A DNA stretch of 64,000 nucleotides from an uncultured Colwellia sp. (GTDB lineage: Bacteria > Pseudomonadota > Gammaproteobacteria > Enterobacterales > Alteromonadaceae), in the NCBI GenBank assembly GCA_913061475.1, contig CAJXUN010000001.1, positions 186,001 through 250,000 on the forward strand. Reading direction: 5' to 3'. Under the pieces are notes generated by a model. That model saw nothing but the letters and a program-made list of their open reading frames with translations. It was not told the origin of the DNA and ran no database searches. Within the stretch, counting starts at the first letter, position 1. Each line of letters begins with the position of its first letter. A program made the position numbers and the translations under genes. Positions 31,071 to 39,682 of the stretch are shown here, piece by piece.

Positions 31071-31117
31071 ACCCGTTAATATTACGATATGCAATTTTCA
31101 AAAACGAGTGAATACCT

Positions 31118-32221
31118 ATGACACAGCAAACATCAGCAGTAAATGAATCTATGCTTGATACCGGCGCGAATAATAGCAAACAAGCTAATAGTGAAATTCG
31201 TCATAATTGGCAAGCGCATGAAGTTAAAGCGTTGTTTGATATGCCATTTAATGATTTGATGTTTAAAGCACAAGTTATCCACCGCGAAAACTTTAATCCT
31301 AATGAAGTGCAAGTAAGTACATTATTGTCAATTAAAACCGGTGCATGCCCAGAAGATTGTAAGTATTGTTCGCAAAGTTCACGTTATAAAACTGACATTG
31401 ATAAAGAACGTTTAATGGCTGTTGAAAAAGTACTTGAAGCTGCACAAGTGGCGAAGGACCAAGGTTCAACGCGTTTTTGTATGGGCGCAGGCTGGCGTAA
31501 CCCAAAACCACGAGATATGCCATTAGTGGTGGAAATGGTTAAAGGTGTAAAAGCACTCGGGCTTGAAACCTGTATGACATTAGGCATGTTATCTGCCGAC
31601 CAAGCCGATGAATTGCAAGGTGCAGGTTTAGATTACTACAACCACAACTTAGATACCTCGCCAGAGCATTATAATCAAATTATTACCACACGTACCTATC
31701 AAGACCGATTAGACACTTTAACTAATGTCCGCAGTTCAGGCATGAAAGTGTGTAGTGGTGGTATTGTTGGCTTAGGTGAAGAAAGCAAAGACAGAGCATC
31801 ATTATTAGCCCAGTTGGCAAACCTTTCACCACAACCAGAAAGTGTTCCTATCAATATGTTAGTGAAAATTGAAGGTACGCCGTTATCAGATGTTGCTGAC
31901 TTAGATCATTTTGAATTTATTCGTTGTATTGCTGTGGCACGTATCATGATGCCTAAGAGCCATGTTCGTCTATCGGCAGGGCGTGACGCAATGAACGAGC
32001 AAATGCAAGCTATGTGCTTTTTAGCGGGTGCAAACTCAATATTTTACGGCTGTAAATTGTTGACCACAGGCAACCCTGAAGCAAACAAAGACATGATGCT
32101 ATTTGACCGTTTAGGAATTAACACGGAAACGATTGCAAGCTCAGAGATTGACGAAGCAAAAATTAAAACCGCCGTTGTTGATCAGCAACATAGCGATTTG
32201 TTCTATAACGCCGTTAATTAA
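31118..32221 (+). CDS. bioB: Biotin synthase
   Basis: Radical SAM enzyme inserting sulphur into dethiobiotin. The 367 residues hold the cluster motif [10 protein letters not shown] near residue 73, followed by [10 protein letters not shown], the substrate loop [11 protein letters not shown], and the [2Fe-2S] ligand Arg region RLSAGRD. The first 35 residues are a variable extension relative to E. coli. It is first gene of the bioBFCD run, with bioF starting 5 bp after its stop. Confidence 0.98.
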   Translation: MTQQTSAVNESMLDTGANNSKQANSEIRHNWQAHEVKALFDMPFNDLMFKAQVIHRENFNPNEVQVSTLLSIKTGACPEDCKYCSQSSRYKTDIDKERLMAVEKVLEAAQVAKDQGSTRFCMGAGWRNPKPRDMPLVVEMVKGVKALGLETCMTLGMLSADQADELQGAGLDYYNHNLDTSPEHYNQIITTRTYQDRLDTLTNVRSSGMKVCSGGIVGLGEESKDRASLLAQLANLSPQPESVPINMLVKIEGTPLSDVADLDHFEFIRCIAVARIMMPKSHVRLSAGRDAMNEQMQAMCFLAGANSIFYGCKLLTTGNPEANKDMMLFDRLGINTETIASSEIDEAKIKTAVVDQQHSDLFYNAVN

Positions 32222-32226
32222 ACACA

Positions 32227-33390
32227 ATGGCGTTTGATTTTTTAACTGCAGATGTTGAGCAACAAAAGCAGCGTACACGCTATCGTGCGCGCCAATGTGT
32301 TGCTGAGCAAAATGGTCGTCATGTCAAAATTAACGATGAAAATTACTTAAATTTTTCATCAAATGATTACCTCGGTTTAAATCATCATCCAGAAATAAAT
32401 CTCGCTTTACTTGAAGGTGCTCAGCGCTTTGGTACCTGCGCTAGCGGGTCTAGCTTAATTACTGGCTATTCTTATGCACACCAAGCCTTGGAAAATGACA
32501 TTTGTGATTGGCTCAACAAAGCCAATTGTTTGTTATTTGCTAGCGGCTTCTCGGCAAATAACGCCTTGATGCAGGCGCTAGGGCATAAAAGTTGTCAGCT
32601 TTATTTAGATAAACTTAGTCATGCCTCGCTCATTGATGGTGCGCTTAGCAGTGATGCAAAAGTAAAGCGCTTTTTACATAACGATATGAACCAGCTGCAA
32701 AAATTTTTAACCCAATGCCAGCAACACTCAGTCGACCAAGTTAATGCGACAAATAACGTTATTGTTTCTGAAGGCGTTTTTAGTATGGATGGTGATCAGG
32801 CCGATGTAGCTAATTTGGCCAAAATTTCGCAACAGCATCAAGCATTGTTATATTTAGATGACGCTCATAGTATTGGTGTTATCGGCGAATCTGGTGAAGG
32901 AAGTAGCAGTGTCGCTGATGTAGATATTGTTATGGCAACATTCGGTAAAAGCATTGCCACCAGTGGTGCATTTGTCGCTTGTGATAACGGGCTTGCAGAA
33001 TACTTGATCAATTTTTCTCGCCATTATATTTATTCTACCGCGATATCACCGGCGTTAGCTTGGGCGACTAAAAAAAGTATTAGCATTATTCAAAACGAAC
33101 ATTGGCGTCGTGAAAAAATTGCAGAGCTTAGCCAATTACTCGCATCAAAGTTAACTGGCAACATACCATTATTAAAAAACGCATCATCAATACACGCGAT
33201 TGTTATAGGCGACGAAACAGCAACGCTCAATGTTTGTCAAAAATTACGGAATAAGGGCATTTGGCTCACTGCTATTCGCCCACCGACCGTTCCAAATAAC
33301 AGCTCGAGGTTACGTGTTACCATAACAGCGAGTCATGAAGTTAAAGATATCAATTACTTAGCTAATTGTATCAATGAGGTTATAGAATAA
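32227..33390 (+). CDS. bioF: 8-amino-7-oxononanoate synthase
   Basis: PLP enzyme condensing pimeloyl-ACP with alanine to make KAPA. The 387 residues show SNDYLGLNHHPEI, GTCASGSSLITGYS, the PLP-site YLDDAHSIGVIGESGEG, and the Schiff-base Lys in TFGKSIATSGAFV. It lies 5 bp after bioB and shares TAATG with bioC (1-bp overlap). Confidence 0.96.
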   Translation: MAFDFLTADVEQQKQRTRYRARQCVAEQNGRHVKINDENYLNFSSNDYLGLNHHPEINLALLEGAQRFGTCASGSSLITGYSYAHQALENDICDWLNKANCLLFASGFSANNALMQALGHKSCQLYLDKLSHASLIDGALSSDAKVKRFLHNDMNQLQKFLTQCQQHSVDQVNATNNVIVSEGVFSMDGDQADVANLAKISQQHQALLYLDDAHSIGVIGESGEGSSSVADVDIVMATFGKSIATSGAFVACDNGLAEYLINFSRHYIYSTAISPALAWATKKSISIIQNEHWRREKIAELSQLLASKLTGNIPLLKNASSIHAIVIGDETATLNVCQKLRNKGIWLTAIRPPTVPNNSSRLRVTITASHEVKDINYLANCINEVIE

Positions 33391-34175
33391 TGGCCAAAAT
33401 TACGAGCCGCCATAAAATAGCGAAATCTTTTGGCTCAGCCAGTGATTCTTATGATATATCAGCGCGTTTACAGCGTTATTGTGGTAAGCATTTAATGCCA
33501 TGGCTACCCAATCGTAATGATTTAACCGTCTTAGACTTAGGCTCAGGCACAGGTTTTTTTACCGAGATTTTAGCCAGTCGATATCAACAAGTGATCGGCT
33601 TAGATATATCTAAAAACATGCTGAAATTTGCCCAAGAAAATCGTCACCAAGCGATTTCTTGGTTAGAAGCCGACGCTTATAAAATACCGTTACAGAATAA
33701 CAGTGTTGATTTTGTCTATTCAAATCTGATGATCCAATGGTGTGACCCATTAAACTTAGTATTGGACGAAGTGATGCGAGTTTTAAAGCCGGGTGGGCTG
33801 TTTGTCTTTAGCACGCTCGTTGAGGGTACTTTGTTTGAATTAAAATCTTCTTGGGCGCAAGTTGATGATGATCAGCACGTGGTTGACTTTAAACCCGAGC
33901 AGCACATCAGGTCATTTCTTGATGGTGTAGATCGTAAGTTATTGAATGCTAAGCAACAAGACATTATTTTAGAATATGAAAACGTTCTACATTTAGCCCA
34001 TGAACTAAAAAGCCTTGGTGCAAATCATGTACCTAACAAAAAGAGCAAAGGTTTAGCAGGCAAAGATAAATGGCAGAAAATGACCACAAGTTATCAAGAT
34101 TTTATCGAGCCTAATAATATCTATCCTGCTACTTATAAAGTGTTTTCTGGTTTAGTCGTTAAACTAAGCGATTAA
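33390..34175 (+). CDS. bioC: Malonyl-ACP O-methyltransferase
   Basis: SAM-dependent methyltransferase that methylates malonyl-ACP to start pimeloyl chain assembly. The 261 residues have motif I VLDLGSGTGFFTEIL near residue 50, LEADAYKIPLQNNSVDFVYSNLMIQWC, and LKPGGLFVFSTL. The N-terminal IAKSFGSASDSYDISARLQRYCG is typical of BioC. It is coupled to bioF. The demethylating partner BioH is not seen in this window. Confidence 0.94.
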   Translation: MAKITSRHKIAKSFGSASDSYDISARLQRYCGKHLMPWLPNRNDLTVLDLGSGTGFFTEILASRYQQVIGLDISKNMLKFAQENRHQAISWLEADAYKIPLQNNSVDFVYSNLMIQWCDPLNLVLDEVMRVLKPGGLFVFSTLVEGTLFELKSSWAQVDDDQHVVDFKPEQHIRSFLDGVDRKLLNAKQQDIILEYENVLHLAHELKSLGANHVPNKKSKGLAGKDKWQKMTTSYQDFIEPNNIYPATYKVFSGLVVKLSD

Positions 34176-34224
34176 ATTTTAACTAAATTATAGCTATTTG
34201 CTCCCTTATAAAGAGTTAAGAAAA

Positions 34225-34902
34225 ATGTTGAAAATATTCGTTACTGCCACCGATACCGATGCGGGGAAAACCTACGCTGCACAAGCTTTGGTCAAGGCTT
34301 TTGTTGCTGAAAATAAAAAAGTAGCTGTTTATAAGCCTATCTCGGCGGGCTGTATGCGTGTTAACAATGAGTTAGTAAACGAAGATGCGCTGTTATTACT
34401 AAAACAGTCAAATTGCCAACAAGAAATTTCACAGGTAAACCCTATTGCATTTGAACCGCCTATTGCGCCTCATATTGCTGCCGCTGAAATGCAAAAAGTG
34501 ATAAGTTTAACGGATATAAAAAAAGGCTATGACGAAGTTATAACTGCAGATGCAGATGTTGTTATTTGTGAGGGCGCTGGTGGTTGGCGACTGCCTTTAG
34601 GCCAAGGGCAATACTTGTCTGAATTTGTGCAAGAAAGTTGTCAGAATGTGCTACTTGTAGTCAATATGAAACTTGGCTGTTTAAATCATGCAATATTAAC
34701 CTATGAGTCAATTGTCGCAGATGGCCTTAATTGTGTAGGTTGGATAGCGAATTGCCCTGAAAATATGCCTTATTTAACAGAAAACATTCAAGAGCTAACA
34801 GCACTATTGCCGATACCTAAACTCGCAGAGTTGCCTTTTGAACTCGATATTAGCATCGCAGCAAAGAAAATAGACCTTTCGCCATTAACCATGCTGCGAT
34901 AA
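34225..34902 (+). CDS. bioD: Dethiobiotin synthetase
   Basis: ATP-dependent carboxylase closing the ureido ring of DAPA. About 225 residues. The P-loop TATDTDAGKTYAAQAL begins right after the start; VAVYKPISAGC, VICEGAGGWRLPL and GWIANCPEN follow. The frame opens nine codons earlier, but ATG 34225 gives the standard N-terminus with AAGAG upstream. It is last gene of the bioBFCD run. Confidence 0.95.
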   Translation: MLKIFVTATDTDAGKTYAAQALVKAFVAENKKVAVYKPISAGCMRVNNELVNEDALLLLKQSNCQQEISQVNPIAFEPPIAPHIAAAEMQKVISLTDIKKGYDEVITADADVVICEGAGGWRLPLGQGQYLSEFVQESCQNVLLVVNMKLGCLNHAILTYESIVADGLNCVGWIANCPENMPYLTENIQELTALLPIPKLAELPFELDISIAAKKIDLSPLTMLR

Positions 34903-34916
34903 ATTATTTAACTTAA

Positions 34917-34949
34917 AGGCTGATACTGCAAAAATAATAACATCAGCCT
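34917..34949 (+). terminator. Possible weak terminator after bioD
   Basis: 8-bp inverted repeat AGGCTGAT/ATCAGCCT with a 17-nt loop just past the bioD stop. No T-run follows, so it may be only a stabilising hairpin. Confidence 0.35.
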
Positions 34950-35060
34950 ATAAAGTTTATCTATGCTTCAGGCTATTTAAGCTAGAGCCTTCAAAACCTC
35001 TAATCTACAGTCTTTTTTTTTCATCAATAATACAGATTTATGCTAATCGTTTAGTGAAAT

Positions 35061-35786
35061 TTACAATAAGTAGGCTAAGTTGTCATCTGAACTAATCACC
35101 GCTTTTTCACCGGCTTTAAATAAATAACCAGAAGCTTTATCTGTTACGCCTGATGCTAAGGTCATGGTATTTTTTTTGATATCTAATGCCGTACCTTCAA
35201 CAATAGCGACTATCGGCGTTGTCGGATTAAGTATCATGAATTCTGCTAAACGCTGTGCACGTGTTTCTCCATTATGGCCCGGTGGATTATGATCGGTGTA
35301 ATGAGGATTAAGTTGAAAATCTACCAATTGAACGGCATTGAAGCTTTCTGGCTCTATAATTGGCATATCATTAGTGGTGCGAATAGAAAGTCCAGCGACA
35401 TTAGAGCCCGCACTCCAGCCGATGTAAGGCATGCCTTGAGCAACTTTATGCTGAATGGGCGCAATTAAGTTGTTTTGATACAGCTGGTGTAATAAGTGAA
35501 ATGTGTTACCGCCACCAACGGCGATGGCTTTCGCCTGATTAATTGCGCTGATCGGGTCATCATATTGATGTATGCCGCGAACTTTAACGTCAATTTTGCT
35601 CAGCGCATTTTGTACCATGGCGGTATAGTCATCATAATTTACCGTAACACCGGCATAAGGAATAAATAGCAGTTCGGTAACCCCATTAAGCTTGGCCTTT
35701 ATCATGGTTAAAGCATGATCTAAATATGCTGTTTCACCAACACGTGAACTGCTCAGCAGTAGTAGGTTTGCATTTTCAATGGTCAA
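35061..35786 (-). CDS. pepE: Peptidase E (alpha-aspartyl dipeptidase, S51 family)
   Basis: Cytoplasmic serine peptidase that cleaves dipeptides with N-terminal Asp. The 241 residues show [25 protein letters not shown], the nucleophile motif [12 protein letters not shown], and the [18 protein letters not shown] segment typical of PepE. The TTG start is supported by AAGGGG about 8 nt upstream. It is a single gene. Confidence 0.93.
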   Translation of the reverse strand: MTIENANLLLLSSSRVGETAYLDHALTMIKAKLNGVTELLFIPYAGVTVNYDDYTAMVQNALSKIDVKVRGIHQYDDPISAINQAKAIAVGGGNTFHLLHQLYQNNLIAPIQHKVAQGMPYIGWSAGSNVAGLSIRTTNDMPIIEPESFNAVQLVDFQLNPHYTDHNPPGHNGETRAQRLAEFMILNPTTPIVAIVEGTALDIKKNTMTLASGVTDKASGYLFKAGEKAVISSDDNLAYLL

Positions 35787-35855
35787 ATTTTTCCCCTTAT
35801 TTCATTTCGTTAACTTGTGGCATTTTACCCGATTTATAATTTGAAAGTTATGCCT

Positions 35856-36260
35856 TTAATGTTTTAATTCAGCCGAGCAGGCTAATGCGATAAAGCCAGA
35901 GCGGGTTTTGTATTTTGAAGATTTAGCCACCCGATCATCAATTTGCTTTATTAATAGCTCTGGTAAGGTCACATTTATTTTATGACTTTTCCCCATGTAA
36001 GGAATAATGTCAAAATCGAGTATTGCCCAAATAGGTGATGCGACTGAAGATAGTAACATATGCTCTTCAATCGTCTTTGCATGTGGCACTTTCTCACCAT
36101 ACTCAACCAATACTTTCAAGTGTGAGGCCGTCGCTTCATTTAACAGCAACAGCCCCTCATCCATGGTCAGGGCTTTAACCTGACAACCGGGTAAATCTAC
36201 TACTGAAAATAGGTAATTATTTTCTTCTGGATTACGTACAACTAAAACCGGGTATTTCAT
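35856..36260 (-). CDS. HicB-like antitoxin-family protein (no HicA partner seen)
   Basis: 134 residues. The N-terminal part (YPVLVVRNPEENNYLFSVVDLPGCQVKALTMDEGL) is the HicB partial RNase H-like fold. The C-terminal INVTLPELLIKQIDDRVAKSSK...RSGFIALAC is a ribbon-helix-helix DNA-binding segment. ATG 36260 has AAGGTG at good spacing; an in-frame GTG lies three codons earlier. HicB normally pairs with the toxin HicA encoded next to it; none was found on either side. It may be a solitary regulator or the remains of a toxin-antitoxin pair. Confidence 0.8.
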   Translation of the reverse strand: MKYPVLVVRNPEENNYLFSVVDLPGCQVKALTMDEGLLLLNEATASHLKVLVEYGEKVPHAKTIEEHMLLSSVASPIWAILDFDIIPYMGKSHKINVTLPELLIKQIDDRVAKSSKYKTRSGFIALACSAELKH

Positions 36261-36865
36261 GTCTTTCACCTTTATTTCAACAATAAACCACTATAACCCC
36301 GCTAACCTCAAATGTCCACGCCGAAACAACCCTAAGGGTTATTTGTTGATTGTCGATTATAACCCTGAAAACCCCTTGAAGGCTTTAAATTGCAACCCCT
36401 GTAACTCCACTCTTGTTTGGAGTGACTGTTCACTTACTCTTTATGACTTTATTTATATTTAAATTGATAATCTTTTTGGCTTTTGTCTCTGTAAATAAAA
36501 TATTAAGAAAACAATTAGAAAATAGGGTTGCTAGAGTGCTCATAAACGATATTATTGAATTATATGGCAGCGTCGAAAAAGCTTTATATAGGAATGCACA
36601 CCTGACGTTTTAAGTCGGGAATCGTATCAATATCAAGAAAAAAACATGACGTTTATCATGTTAAATATCAGCATCCATACGGATAACTGTGAAGGTAAAA
36701 TTTAAAAATTTGGCCGCTTGTTTATTATAAATAACCAGCATGGTTAGCACTAAGAATAGGGTAACTTATGGTATCTAAAAATTTGTAAGTTTCCGATTAG
36801 CTATGGCACGCGACGCTGATTAATTTCCGAAAATAATTTTGTTTTATAAAGCTAGTAAGGTGGAA
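36261..36865. other. Intergenic region upstream of hicB-like gene and downstream of fpr
   Basis: About 605 bp. It holds the 33-bp periodic array, an inverted repeat AACATGA/TCATGTT (36643-36662), and a 66-codon plus-strand frame from TTG 36413 with one hydrophobic helix. That frame has no ribosome site and is not called as a gene. No HicA-like or other recognisable product was found. Confidence 0.5.
36295..36426. repeat. Degenerate 33-bp periodic array (AACCC motif)
   Basis: AACCC occurs at 36295, 36328, 36361 and 36394, exactly 33 bp apart. In units 1, 3 and 4 a second AACC/AACT follows 9 bp later (36304, 36370, 36403). The second unit begins with the perfect inverted repeat AACCCT-A-AGGGTT (36328-36340). 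It lies directly upstream of the hicB-like gene. Confidence 0.65.
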
Positions 36866-37639
36866 TTACCAATAATTTTCAAAACTAAAATGTCCAGATG
36901 AACGTCTTAAGTGTTTTTTAAAACCAAGGGCTAATAGCATATCTCGAGTGTCATGCACCATGGCCGGGTTGCCACATAAGTAAAAAAAACTACTTTCTGT
37001 ATTGGCTGATAGTTTAACCGCTGCTATTAAGCGACCATCTTGAAGTAATTCAGGGATACGACCTGAAAGTATGTCGTGGTGTTTTTCGCGAGATACTATC
37101 GGTAGGTAAATGAGTTTGCCGTTATATTCTGCTTGTAAATTTACGATCCGCTCTTGATAGACTAATTCTTGGCGCGTACGCACCGCATGAACTAGAACCA
37201 GGTTTTTAAAGCGCGTTTTAGTTTCATTTTCTGCTAGCAAGGAAAGAAAAGGGCCAATTGCTGTCCCTGTCGATAATAGCCAAAGATCGCTAACAGGGTC
37301 AGGGATCTCGTTTAATGTCATAAAGCCACTTGGCTTCTCACCAACGTAAATCTCATCTCCAATAGCTAAATGGGCAAGCTTAGGGCTTAAATCACCGTCA
37401 GGTACATCAATAATTAGAAACTCCATTTGATTTTTGCCAAGGTGATGATTTGGCGAATTAACAAATGAATAGGCACGCCTAAGCCAGTTACCATTTTCGT
37501 CTTTTAAGGCCAACTTGGTGAATTGTCCAGCGAGGTAGTCGCCAATGTCAGCTTTTACCGTGATAGAGAATTCATTTTCAGTCCATTGTTGGTGACGAAC
37601 GACTGCTCCCTTGGTAAAGCCCGTTAAGTTGGTAGTCAT
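36866..37639 (-). CDS. fpr: Ferredoxin--NADP(+) reductase
   Basis: FAD flavoprotein moving electrons between NADPH and ferredoxin or flavodoxin. The 257 residues match E. coli Fpr in length. Motifs are LAGQFTKLAL, FAD-binding LRRAYSFVNSP, PDGDLSPKLAHL, NADP-binding LLSTGTAIGPFLSLL, CGNPAMVHDTRDML, and the C-terminal LRRSSGHFSFENYW ending in Trp. AGGAGC before the ATG is a good ribosome site. It is a single gene. Confidence 0.95.
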   Translation of the reverse strand: MTTNLTGFTKGAVVRHQQWTENEFSITVKADIGDYLAGQFTKLALKDENGNWLRRAYSFVNSPNHHLGKNQMEFLIIDVPDGDLSPKLAHLAIGDEIYVGEKPSGFMTLNEIPDPVSDLWLLSTGTAIGPFLSLLAENETKTRFKNLVLVHAVRTRQELVYQERIVNLQAEYNGKLIYLPIVSREKHHDILSGRIPELLQDGRLIAAVKLSANTESSFFYLCGNPAMVHDTRDMLLALGFKKHLRRSSGHFSFENYW

Positions 37640-37737
37640 AGCGTGCTCCTATCGAACTCATTGTTATTGTTATATGCTTAACTATAGAACTACCGTATTA
37701 TTTTATGTGAAATTATTTATCAAAGTGGGATCACAAT

Positions 37738-38337
37738 TTGAAAGTCTATGGTGATAATCAATCAGGAAATTGCTATAAAGTACAACTTACTTGTGCTTTG
37801 CTTAATATTGAGTATCAATGGTTACCCATTGACATTCTAAAGGGCGATAATGCGACCGCTTCTTTTCTCAGCAAAAGCCCTAATGGAAAAATTCCATTAC
37901 TGGAGTTAGACGATGGCCGTTGCTTGATTGAATCGAATGCCATTATTAATTATTTAGCTAAGGGAAGTCATTTATTACCCAATGACGCTTTTGCATTAGC
38001 AAAAGTTCAACAGTGGCAGTTTTTCGAACAATACAGCCATGAGCCGTATATTGCTGTTGCCCGATTTATAGCTAAGTACCTAGGTTTACCAGAAAGTAAG
38101 AAAGCGGAATATGAATCTAAGCAAGAAGGGGGTTATAAAGCCCTTAAAATAATGGATAAACAATTACAGTACAGTGACTTCTTAACCGGAGCGCAATTGA
38201 CAACTGCTGATATTGCCTTGTTTGCGTACACACATGTTGCCGATGAAGGTGGATTTGATTTGTCACAGTTTTCTGCGCTCAATGATTGGCTAGAGCGCGT
38301 AAAAATGCAAGCGCACTTTATCTCAATGCCTAGCTAA
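37738..38337 (+). CDS. Glutathione S-transferase family protein
   Basis: 199 residues with an N-terminal thioredoxin-like domain (GDNQSGNCYKVQLTCALL, cis-Pro region NGKIPLLELDDG, and the GSH-contacting LIESNAIINYLA) and a helical C-terminal domain (GAQLTTADIALFAYTHVA). The start is TTG. Its 3' end overlaps the convergent gene by 4 bp. The substrate is unknown. Confidence 0.88.
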   Translation: MKVYGDNQSGNCYKVQLTCALLNIEYQWLPIDILKGDNATASFLSKSPNGKIPLLELDDGRCLIESNAIINYLAKGSHLLPNDAFALAKVQQWQFFEQYSHEPYIAVARFIAKYLGLPESKKAEYESKQEGGYKALKIMDKQLQYSDFLTGAQLTTADIALFAYTHVADEGGFDLSQFSALNDWLERVKMQAHFISMPS

Positions 38338-39230
38338 AGCTTGTGCTTTTCAACCTCTTCAAGGTTGATCATGTAAGCGTTTCTACCAATACCGTGAAAC
38401 TCTTCATCAGTAAAAACAAGGGTATTTTCATCCAGAAAAGTTATTGCTTCTTTTTGGGTTACTAAACCTAGATCAATGCGATATTTATCACCAGAGAAAA
38501 AATCATCGCCATGCCAATTTTCAAATAACCAAATGCGCTGAGAATCAAGTAGCGCAAGTCGCTTTCTGTTTGGACTTAATGCAGCAGATGTTACCCAACA
38601 AAGTTTTTCAGCGAAAGTGCAGGTTTCAAACTTACTGATCTTTTTTGCATCATAATTAGCAGCGTGATCACCAATCTTATATAAAGTTGTTATACCGTTA
38701 AACGGCTCTGTACGATTTTTAGTAAAAAGATAAAGATGTCTTTTGTAGAAAATGAACGCCTCAACATCGAACTCCATTTCATCTGCTTTAGGAGGAAAGC
38801 TAGTATGCTCAGGGTATCTGAACTTAATTATTTCTGCCTGTGTAGTTTCACCCTTGATATCAATAGGGTTCTCTATCTTGTATATAGTTAGCCATTTGCG
38901 CAGATTGTCATTATTACCAAAATCTCCCAAAAAGAAGTGCCCAAAATCATCTTGAGTCATATCTTCCCAATCAATATTTTTAGCGTTTGAGACCCTGATT
39001 TCTTTATCAATACCACCGGTTTTGTTAAGTTGATACAACTTAGCTTGATCACCGCCATCATTAATGGCCCAAAGCTTTAAATCCTTATCAAATTCAATGC
39101 CCGATATTTCCTTTAACTGTTCGTCAATAGTGGCATATTTATTTTTATATAGCTGGTAGGTTGCGCCCGCTATAATGATGAACACCGCAATGGCACATCC
39201 GGTAAAAAATCCAGCCAGCGTTTTTTTCAT
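38334..39230 (-). CDS. Signal-anchored periplasmic protein, beta-propeller-like, unknown function
   Basis: 298 residues with an N-terminal membrane anchor (LAGFFTGCAIAVFIIIAGATY), so it is likely periplasmic. The rest is beta-rich with patterns such as KEISGIEFDKDLKLWAINDGG, WEDMTQDDFGHFFLGDFGNN and VEAFIFYKRHLYLFTKNR. These recall esterase-like or SdiA-regulated propeller domains, but the match is from memory and weak. The frame opens five codons earlier; ATG 39230 gives a standard signal anchor. It is a single gene converging on the GST gene. Confidence 0.6.
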   Translation of the reverse strand: MKKTLAGFFTGCAIAVFIIIAGATYQLYKNKYATIDEQLKEISGIEFDKDLKLWAINDGGDQAKLYQLNKTGGIDKEIRVSNAKNIDWEDMTQDDFGHFFLGDFGNNDNLRKWLTIYKIENPIDIKGETTQAEIIKFRYPEHTSFPPKADEMEFDVEAFIFYKRHLYLFTKNRTEPFNGITTLYKIGDHAANYDAKKISKFETCTFAEKLCWVTSAALSPNRKRLALLDSQRIWLFENWHGDDFFSGDKYRIDLGLVTQKEAITFLDENTLVFTDEEFHGIGRNAYMINLEEVEKHKL

Positions 39231-39682
39231 AGATATTAAAACCAATAAAGTGTAGCAAATTTAATAGCGCGCAAGCATAGCAAGGAAATGGCACTATTAC
39301 TTGTCTCAATTTGTAAAAAGCAGTAGCAGTTCATCTTTAATGCAATTAACGCGGCAACAAGATAGTTTGTAATTGTTTATTAATGGATGGCGAAAAGTAC
39401 GCTGCATTATAGAAATAACACTATGCTTAAAAATAAGTAACCTGAATACCATATAAATTATATACGCTAATACCACTATTTTTAATGCTATCTACGTTGC
39501 ATTCAAAGGTGTTTACTCGGTACTCATCTGGAACTGATAACCATAAGTTTACCACTAACAATGGGGTGTTCAGCACGTAAATTTGATTTGATTCATTTAA
39601 TATTTATAACGTTATAGCGTTGGTATATCAGCAATTATTTCGATTTCAGGTTAAATAAACTCGATATTTTATTGGAGTGCAT
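39231..39682. other. Divergent intergenic region
   Basis: 452 bp with promoters for the divergent genes on both sides. A perfect 12-bp palindrome TATAACGTTATA (39605-39616) lies about 67 bp before the TPR lipoprotein ATG. No gene or RNA was recognised. Confidence 0.45.

Noticed and set aside
36270-36460. Possible hicA gene upstream of the hicB-like gene
   Set aside because: I translated the minus strand by eye in three frames; stops are frequent and no GSH-type HicA motif appears.
36413-36613. 66-codon plus-strand frame with one hydrophobic helix
   Set aside because: It starts at TTG without a ribosome site and shows no family pattern. It may be chance in AT-rich DNA.
39231-39682. Remnant of an insertion sequence
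   Set aside because: The gap felt repetitive, but no terminal inverted repeats, target duplication or transposase fragment could be shown.
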